Assembly (NCBI GenBank): GCA_023261915.1
Contig: JALRFT010000086.1
Span: 1 to 9,643, forward strand
Length of the DNA: 9,643 bases
Source of the DNA: Acidimicrobiales bacterium
Lineage (GTDB): Bacteria > Actinomycetota > Acidimicrobiia > Acidimicrobiales > Acidimicrobilacustridaceae
Direction of reading: 5' to 3'
Position numbers and translations under genes: made by a program. A model generated the notes under the pieces. The model was not told the DNA's origin. It worked only from the letters and a program-made list of their open reading frames with translations, and did no database searches. Numbering within the stretch: the stretch's first letter is position 1; each line of letters starts with the position of its first letter. Positions 6,288-9,643 of the stretch are shown here, piece by piece.

Positions 6288-6321
6288 GCTCCGCAAGTTG
6301 CGGGGCCCCGGCAGTGCCGGG
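6288..6321 (+). promoter_or_regulatory. Tandem hairpins in the rpsF leader
   Basis: Two abutting stem-loops lie just before the rpsF ribosome-binding site. The first pairs GCTCCGC (6288-6294) with GCGGGGC (6300-6306) around AAGTT, using one G-U pair. The second pairs CCCGGC (6307-6312) with GCCGGG (6316-6321) around AGT, and can extend to GG/CC across a mismatch (6304-6324), which would compete with the first. rpsF leaders in many bacteria bind the bS6:bS18 complex for feedback control; whether this is that element is inferred from position only. Confidence 0.45.
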
Positions 6322-6325
6322 TCCG

Positions 6326-6333
6326 AAGGAGGT
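6326..6333 (+). promoter_or_regulatory. Ribosome-binding site of rpsF
   Basis: AAGGAGGT lies 2 bases before an ATG at 6336 and 11 before an ATG at 6345. Two bases is too short for initiation and 11 is somewhat long, so the second ATG is favoured; family alignment agrees. Confidence 0.75.
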
Positions 6334-6344
6334 GGATGCTCGCC

Positions 6345-6674
6345 ATGCGAGCCTACGAACTCATGGTCATCATCGACGGCGACGCTGAGGAAGGCGTTGC
6401 GGAGTCGTTCCGGGACAAGATCGCCGAGGCAGTGGTCACTGCTGGCGGCGAGGTGAAGTCGACCGACATGTGGGGTCGCCGCCGGTTCGCCTACGAGATC
6501 AACCACAAGTGGGAGGGCGTCTACTTCGTGATGGAGTTGCTCGGCCCGGGCGGCAATGCCCTCGACGAGATGGAGCGCTCCCTCCGCCTCGCTGACGACG
6601 TGGTTCGTCACAAGCTCATCCGACTGCCTGACAACGAGGCCGCTCGCCGCGGCCTGTTGGGCGCCTCGGCCTGA
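6345..6674 (+). CDS. rpsF: 30S ribosomal protein bS6
   Basis: bS6 binds the central domain of 16S rRNA together with bS18. The 109-residue product begins MRAYELMVIIDGDAEE, the standard bS6 opening, and carries WGRRRFAYEINHKWEGVYFVMEL (around residues 45-67) and the VVRHKLIRLPD strand near the C-terminus. It lacks a long acidic or glutamate tail. The ATG at 6345 is preferred to 6336 on ribosome-binding-site spacing and family start. It is the first gene of the rpsF-ssb-rpsR-rplI operon; ssb begins 34 bases after its stop. Confidence 0.96.
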   Translation: MRAYELMVIIDGDAEEGVAESFRDKIAEAVVTAGGEVKSTDMWGRRRFAYEINHKWEGVYFVMELLGPGGNALDEMERSLRLADDVVRHKLIRLPDNEAARRGLLGASA

Positions 6675-6694
6675 CGGCCCTCAACTCGAGACCC

Positions 6695-6700
6695 AGGAGG
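6695..6700 (+). promoter_or_regulatory. Ribosome-binding site fixing the ssb GTG start
   Basis: AGGAGG ends eight bases before GTG 6709. The reading frame is open upstream through rpsF, so this site decides the start. Confidence 0.85.
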
Positions 6701-6708
6701 TCATCAAC

Positions 6709-7158
6709 GTGGCCAATGACAACGCAGTGACCATCGTCGGCAACTGCACCCGAGACCCAGAGCTCCGCTACACCAACGGGGGCATGCAGGTCGCCGGGTT
6801 CGGTGTCGCCATCAACCAGCGACGACGCAACAACGAGACGGGCCAGTGGGAGGACGGCGAGACGTCGTACTTCGACGTGACCTGTTTCCGCGAGCTCGCC
6901 GAGAATGTCGCCGAGTCGGTGAGCAAGGGCACCCGGGTCATCGTGTCGGGCACCCTGCGTCAACGCTCGTGGGAGACCCCTGACGGCGATCGCCGGTCAA
7001 AGGTCGAGATCATTGCCGATGAGGTCGGTCCGTCACTGCGGTGGGCCACGGCCTCCATTGAGCGTGCCGGCCGATCCGATGGTGGTGGCGCCCCCCGCAG
7101 TGGTAGCGCCCCATCCGGTCCACCCCCCGCCTACGACAACGAAGAGGAGCCGTTCTAA
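6709..7158 (+). CDS. ssb: Single-stranded DNA-binding protein
   Basis: SSB coats single-stranded DNA at the replication fork and recruits repair and replication partners. The 149-residue product has an OB-fold domain (about 1-110): ANDNAVTIVGNCTRDPELRYTNGG at the start, VAGFGVAINQR, TSYFDVTCFRELAENV and GTRVIVSGTLRQRSWE. A Gly/Ser/Pro linker of about 30 residues follows. It ends in the acidic tip NEEEPF, the usual partner-docking tail with terminal Pro-Phe. GTG 6709 is set by AGGAGG at 6695. Its stop TAA shares one base with the rpsR ATG (TAATG), so rpsR is probably translated by coupling. The gene sits in the standard bS6-SSB-bS18-bL9 operon. Confidence 0.97.
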   Translation: MANDNAVTIVGNCTRDPELRYTNGGMQVAGFGVAINQRRRNNETGQWEDGETSYFDVTCFRELAENVAESVSKGTRVIVSGTLRQRSWETPDGDRRSKVEIIADEVGPSLRWATASIERAGRSDGGGAPRSGSAPSGPPPAYDNEEEPF

Positions 7159-7625
7159 TGGCCCGTCCAGCCCCCCGTGGCAAGAACCGGGACAACGCCC
7201 GGCGTGTCAAGAAAAAGATCAGCATCCTGCGGACCGAAGGTGTCCAGTACGTCGACTACAAGGACGTCAACCTGCTGCGCCGTTTCATGTCGGACCGGGC
7301 CAAGATCCGGTCCCGCCGGGTGACGGGCAACGACACCCAGCAGCAGTCGGACATCGCCATGGCGATCAAGAACGCCCGTGAGATGGCGTTGCTCCCCTAC
7401 GCCAGTCGGGTCACCCAGCAGCGTGGGGGCCGGCGGGGCGAGCGCGGTGATCGTGGCGATCGCGGAGATCGTCCGGAACGTGACGGCGGTCGTGAGGACG
7501 TGGCTGTGGCCACCGAGGACGCCGTCTACGCCGATGAGGCCATGGCAGAAGCCGCCGAGTTGGTTGAGGAGGTCGAGGCTGTGGTCGAGGCCGAGGAGAT
7601 CGCTGCGGTCGAGGAGGAGGCGTGA
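7158..7625 (+). CDS. rpsR: 30S ribosomal protein bS18, zinc-free form with long C-terminal tail
   Basis: bS18 pairs with bS6 on the small-subunit platform. Residues 1-84 are the family core: DYKDVNLLRRFMSDRAKIRSRRVTG (33-57) and AIKNAREMALLPYASR (69-84). The zinc cysteines seen in many actinobacterial bS18 proteins (CxxC near residue 20 and GNC before QxQ) are all absent; here KKISIL and GND occupy those places. The protein then continues for another 71 residues, a tail not present in the usual 75-90-residue family. The tail starts Arg/Gly-rich with three RGD units (96-104) and ends very acidic (about 113-155, with EEVEAVVEAEEI). Base use stays high-GC and the next gene overlaps by one base, so I see no sign of a frameshift. 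Confidence 0.95.
   Translation: MARPAPRGKNRDNARRVKKKISILRTEGVQYVDYKDVNLLRRFMSDRAKIRSRRVTGNDTQQQSDIAMAIKNAREMALLPYASRVTQQRGGRRGERGDRGDRGDRPERDGGREDVAVATEDAVYADEAMAEAAELVEEVEAVVEAEEIAAVEEEA
7443..7469 (+). repeat. Three 9-bp tandem units encoding RGD in the bS18 tail
   Basis: Arg-Gly-Asp is encoded three times in a row with third-base variation between copies (CGC GGT GAT, CGT GGC GAT, CGC GGA GAT). Synonymous differences suggest selection or age rather than a fresh slippage expansion. Confidence 0.8.
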
Positions 7626-8074
7626 TGAAGCTCCTGCTGCGTTCAGATGTGTCCGGCGTGGGCAACAAGGGCGATGTCGTCGACGTTGCCGATGGCTACG
7701 CCCGCAACTATCTGGTGCCCCGCGGACTGGCCATTGCGGCCACCGCCGGGGTCGAGCGCCAGGCCGAGTCGATGCGTCGTTCCCGCAAGGTGCGCGACGA
7801 GGCGGATCGGGCGGCAGCCGAGGACGTGGCCCGGCTGCTGGTACCGGTCGTGGTGTCGATCCGGGAGCGTGCCGGTGCCGAGGGCAAGTTGTTCGGCTCT
7901 GTGACCACCGCCGAGGTGGTGGACGCCGTGCGTGACCAGTTCGGCGTTGAGCTGGATCGCAAGACGCTCCACATCGATGAACCCATTCGGGAGATCGGAA
8001 CCCATGGAGTCCAGGCTCGCCTGCACTCCGAGGTGCAGTTCCAGATCACCGTTGAGGTGTCGGCCGCCGACTGA
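7625..8074 (+). CDS. rplI: 50S ribosomal protein bL9
   Basis: bL9 binds 23S rRNA near the base of the L1 stalk and helps keep the reading frame. The 149-residue product opens MKLLLRSDVSGVGNKGDVVDVADGYARNYLVPRGLA in family form (N-domain, 1-50), followed by the connecting helix (about 45-75) and a C-domain with LFGSVTTAEVVDAV and a final HSEVQFQITVEV strand. ATG 7625 is preferred over the in-frame GTG at 7622 because the family starts at MK(L/V). The ATG shares one base with the rpsR stop (TGATG). The ribosome-binding purines (7611-7620) are the Glu codons of the bS18 tail. It is the last gene of the operon. Confidence 0.97.
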   Translation: MKLLLRSDVSGVGNKGDVVDVADGYARNYLVPRGLAIAATAGVERQAESMRRSRKVRDEADRAAAEDVARLLVPVVVSIRERAGAEGKLFGSVTTAEVVDAVRDQFGVELDRKTLHIDEPIREIGTHGVQARLHSEVQFQITVEVSAAD

Positions 8075-8085
8075 GTCCCCGTGGG

Positions 8086-8246
8086 GGTGGATCCCCCGTG
8101 GATGTCACATCGTCGGTGAAGACTGGGTGGATCAACCCGGTTCGTTTGCCGCGACCGGATCCGACCCGAGCCCCCGAGGAGGGACACCTCGTTGTCATCC
8201 ACATGCGGGCTGTGTTCTCCACAGTTCATCCACAGGCTGATCCACC
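8086..8246. promoter_or_regulatory. Cluster of DnaA-box-like motifs upstream of dnaB
   Basis: The 232-base gap between rplI and dnaB (8075-8306) holds no gene. It contains six exact ATCCAC cores: three on the minus strand (8087-8092, 8098-8103, 8127-8132) and three on the plus strand (8197-8202, 8228-8233, 8240-8245), plus a CTCCAC variant at 8217-8222. Two of them are TCATCCACA (8195-8203, 8226-8234) and the variant is TTCTCCACA (8215-8223), each one mismatch from the bacterial DnaA box TTATCCACA. The right-hand cores are spaced about 20, 11 and 12 bases apart. Likely a DnaA-binding regulatory region for dnaB; an origin role is less likely but open. Confidence 0.6.
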
Positions 8247-8254
8247 TTGATTTC

Positions 8255-8281
8255 GGGGTTTTACCCCTGTCAGCACACAGG
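8255..8281 (+). repeat. Overlapping small inverted repeats before dnaB
   Basis: GGGGT/ACCCC (8255-8259 and 8263-8267, 3-base loop) is followed by CCTGT/ACAGG (8266-8270 and 8277-8281, 6-base loop), sharing two bases. They fall between the DnaA-box-like cluster and the dnaB ribosome-binding site. No U-run follows, so they are not a typical terminator; they may be an operator or part of the dnaB leader. Function unknown. Confidence 0.4.
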
Positions 8282-8306
8282 CTGGCTGAGGCAGAGTGGA
8301 GGCATC

Positions 8307-9643
8307 ATGAGCAACCCAGATGACCGTTCCCCCTCGTCCCCGGCGCCTCGTGTTCCGCCCCACGACCTCCAGGCCGAGGAGTCCGTTCTCGGCGCCATGC
8401 TGCTGTCCCGCGACGCCATCTCGGTGGCGTCGGAGATGCTCTCCTCCGACGACTTCTACAAGCCCGCCCACGCCCACATCTTCGACGCCATCTGTTCGCT
8501 GACGGCGTCGGGTGAACCCTCCGACCCGGTCACGGTGGCCGACGAACTCCGCCGCGCCGGCGTGCTCGATGCCATCGGCGGAGTGGCGACACTCGTGGCG
8601 TTGCAGACCAACACGCCGGCAACGTCCAACGCCCAGCACTACGCCCGCATCGTCGAGGAGCACTCGCTGCTGCGTCGACTGATCGGGGTGTCGAGCGAGA
8701 TCGCCGAGGCGGCCTACGAGTTGCCCGACGACGTCGTCAAGACCGTGGATTGGGCCGAGTCACGCGTCTTCGACGTGGCACAGCGCCGAGTGGTCGACAG
8801 CATGGCGTCAATCGATGATCTCCTCAGTGAGAATCTCGACCATCTTGAGCACCTCTACACCCGGGGCGATGCCATCACCGGCACGCCCACCGGGTTCGCC
8901 GACCTCGATGAACTCACCTCGGGGCTCCAGCCCAACTCCCTCGTCGTTCTCGGCGCCCGGCCGTCGGCCGGCAAGACCTCACTGGCGCTGTCCATCGCTG
9001 CGAATGCCGCTCTTGAGTCCGGTCGGCCCATCCTGATCTTCTCCTTGGAGATGGGGCACCTTGAGTTGACCCAACGGTTGCTCTGTGCCGAGGCCCGGGT
9101 CGACTCCAAGCGGGTGCGCAACGGCGGGCTCACCAACACGGACTGGGAGCGGATTGCCCACGCCACCGGCCGTCTCGCCGACGCCAAGCTCTGGATCGAC
9201 GACAACCCCAACCTCACGATCATGGAGATCCGGTCCAAGGCCCGCCGTCTTCGCAGCCGCGTCGGCGACCTCGGCCTCATCGTCGTGGATTACCTCCAGC
9301 TCATGAGCGGGCGTTCCCGGGCGGAGAACCGTCAGGTGGAGGTGTCAGAGATCAGTCGTGGTCTCAAAATTCTCGCCCGCGAGCTCGAATGCCCGGTGCT
9401 GGCGCTTTCCCAGTTGTCCCGAAACCTTGAACTCCGGGCGGACAAGCGACCGATCCTCGCCGACCTTCGCGAGTCGGGGTGTCTCACCGGCGACACGCTC
9501 ATCACCCGGGCGGACACCGGACAACAGGTCACCATGGCGTCGCTCGCCTCCTCGGGCGAGACGGACATCCCCATCTGGACCCTTGATCGCAGCTTCAGGA
9601 TGCGCCGGTCCACGATGTCGCGGGTGTTCCCGACGGGGACCAA
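8307..9643 (+). CDS. dnaB: Replicative DNA helicase DnaB, intein-interrupted, 3-prime end outside window
   Basis: DnaB is the hexameric helicase that unwinds DNA at the fork and recruits primase. The first 391 residues are extein: a short disordered leader, the N-terminal domain (about 17-120, PPHDLQAEESVLGAMLL at its start), and the RecA-like ATPase with Walker A GARPSAGKT (216-224, K223), FSLEM, and Walker B LIVVDYLQLM (D328), then LSQLSRNLELRADKRPILADLRESG. At residue 392 the family sequence stops and an intein begins with Cys. ATG 8307 follows GGAGG (8298-8302) by four bases. The rest of the intein and the C-extein, expected to resume with Ser/Thr/Cys, lie beyond the right edge. The frame is open to the end. 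Confidence 0.97.
   Translation, partial: MSNPDDRSPSSPAPRVPPHDLQAEESVLGAMLLSRDAISVASEMLSSDDFYKPAHAHIFDAICSLTASGEPSDPVTVADELRRAGVLDAIGGVATLVALQTNTPATSNAQHYARIVEEHSLLRRLIGVSSEIAEAAYELPDDVVKTVDWAESRVFDVAQRRVVDSMASIDDLLSENLDHLEHLYTRGDAITGTPTGFADLDELTSGLQPNSLVVLGARPSAGKTSLALSIAANAALESGRPILIFSLEMGHLELTQRLLCAEARVDSKRVRNGGLTNTDWERIAHATGRLADAKLWIDDNPNLTIMEIRSKARRLRSRVGDLGLIVVDYLQLMSGRSRAENRQVEVSEISRGLKILARELECPVLALSQLSRNLELRADKRPILADLRESGCLTGDTLITRADTGQQVTMASLASSGETDIPIWTLDRSFRMRRSTMSRVFPTGT
9480..9643 (+). other. N-terminal part of a DnaB intein
   Basis: Right after the DnaB motif DLRESG, Cys (TGT at 9480, residue 392) opens a 54-residue segment up to the window edge. It reads CLTGDTLI at its start, then TGQQVTMASL, IWTLD and MSRVFPTGT. 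These correspond block by block to the start of the Synechocystis DnaB intein as I remember it (CISGDSLI, TGKRVSIKDL, IWAIN, VSRVFCTG). Block A with nucleophile Cys1 is therefore present. Block B (TxxH), any homing endonuclease domain, and the C-terminal His-Asn are outside the window, so size and splicing ability cannot be judged. The insertion site is the conserved RESG position, not the Walker A site, which is uninterrupted. Confidence 0.94.

Noticed and set aside
8080..8100. GGGGG-TGGAT-CCCCC hairpin after rplI as an intrinsic terminator
   Set aside because: The stem is only five G-C pairs plus wobble and mismatched ends, and no U-run follows. Part of it is accounted for by the ATCCAC repeats.
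1..9643. tRNA, rRNA, CRISPR array, insertion sequence or attachment site
   Set aside because: No tRNA-like cloverleaf, regularly spaced long repeat, transposase or terminal inverted repeat was seen; all substantial frames are accounted for by core genes.

Overview
The window is a 9.6 kb piece of a high-GC actinobacterial chromosome. It carries core genes in an order I recognise from memory of Mycobacterium tuberculosis: ino1 (Rv0046c), PadR regulator (Rv0047c), Rv0049-like DUF5318 protein, ponA, rpsF, ssb, rpsR, rplI and dnaB (Rv0058). This is therefore a conserved block that lies near the origin in that organism. The bS18, the GTG-rich starts and the protein divergence suggest a deep-branching actinobacterium (perhaps Acidimicrobiia-like) rather than a mycobacterium; that placement is inference.

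Layout. On the minus strand, a padR-ino1 pair (1-1235, ino1 cut by the left edge) overlaps by ATGA and is read away from a palindrome-containing promoter region at 1236-1330. On the plus strand a zinc-ribbon DUF5318 gene (1331-1729) is followed by the class A penicillin-binding protein gene ponA (1829-4009). A small minus-strand zinc-ribbon gene (4020-4223) converges on ponA and diverges from panB (4362-5264). panB meets a minus-strand lipoprotein glutaminyl cyclase gene (5265-6161) stop to stop. The plus-strand operon rpsF-ssb-rpsR-rplI (6345-8074) is next. A 232-bp gap rich in DnaA-box-like motifs leads into dnaB (8307 to the right edge), which is interrupted by the start of an intein at 9480.

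The genes serve inositol and lipid precursor supply (ino1), peptidoglycan synthesis (ponA), pantothenate/CoA synthesis (panB), the 30S/50S ribosome (bS6, bS18, bL9) and the replication fork (SSB, DnaB).

Points most worth a second look: (i) four first-of-transcript genes share one layout, a -10-like hexamer, exactly six bases, then the start codon, pointing to leaderless mRNAs; (ii) an intein at the RESG site of DnaB; (iii) six ATCCAC cores in 160 bp upstream of dnaB, inverted left versus right; (iv) a bS18 that lacks the zinc cysteines and carries a 71-residue charged tail; (v) a 17-bp palindrome overlapping the padR -10. No mobile element, CRISPR array, tRNA or rRNA was seen, and I found no wholly new multi-gene system.
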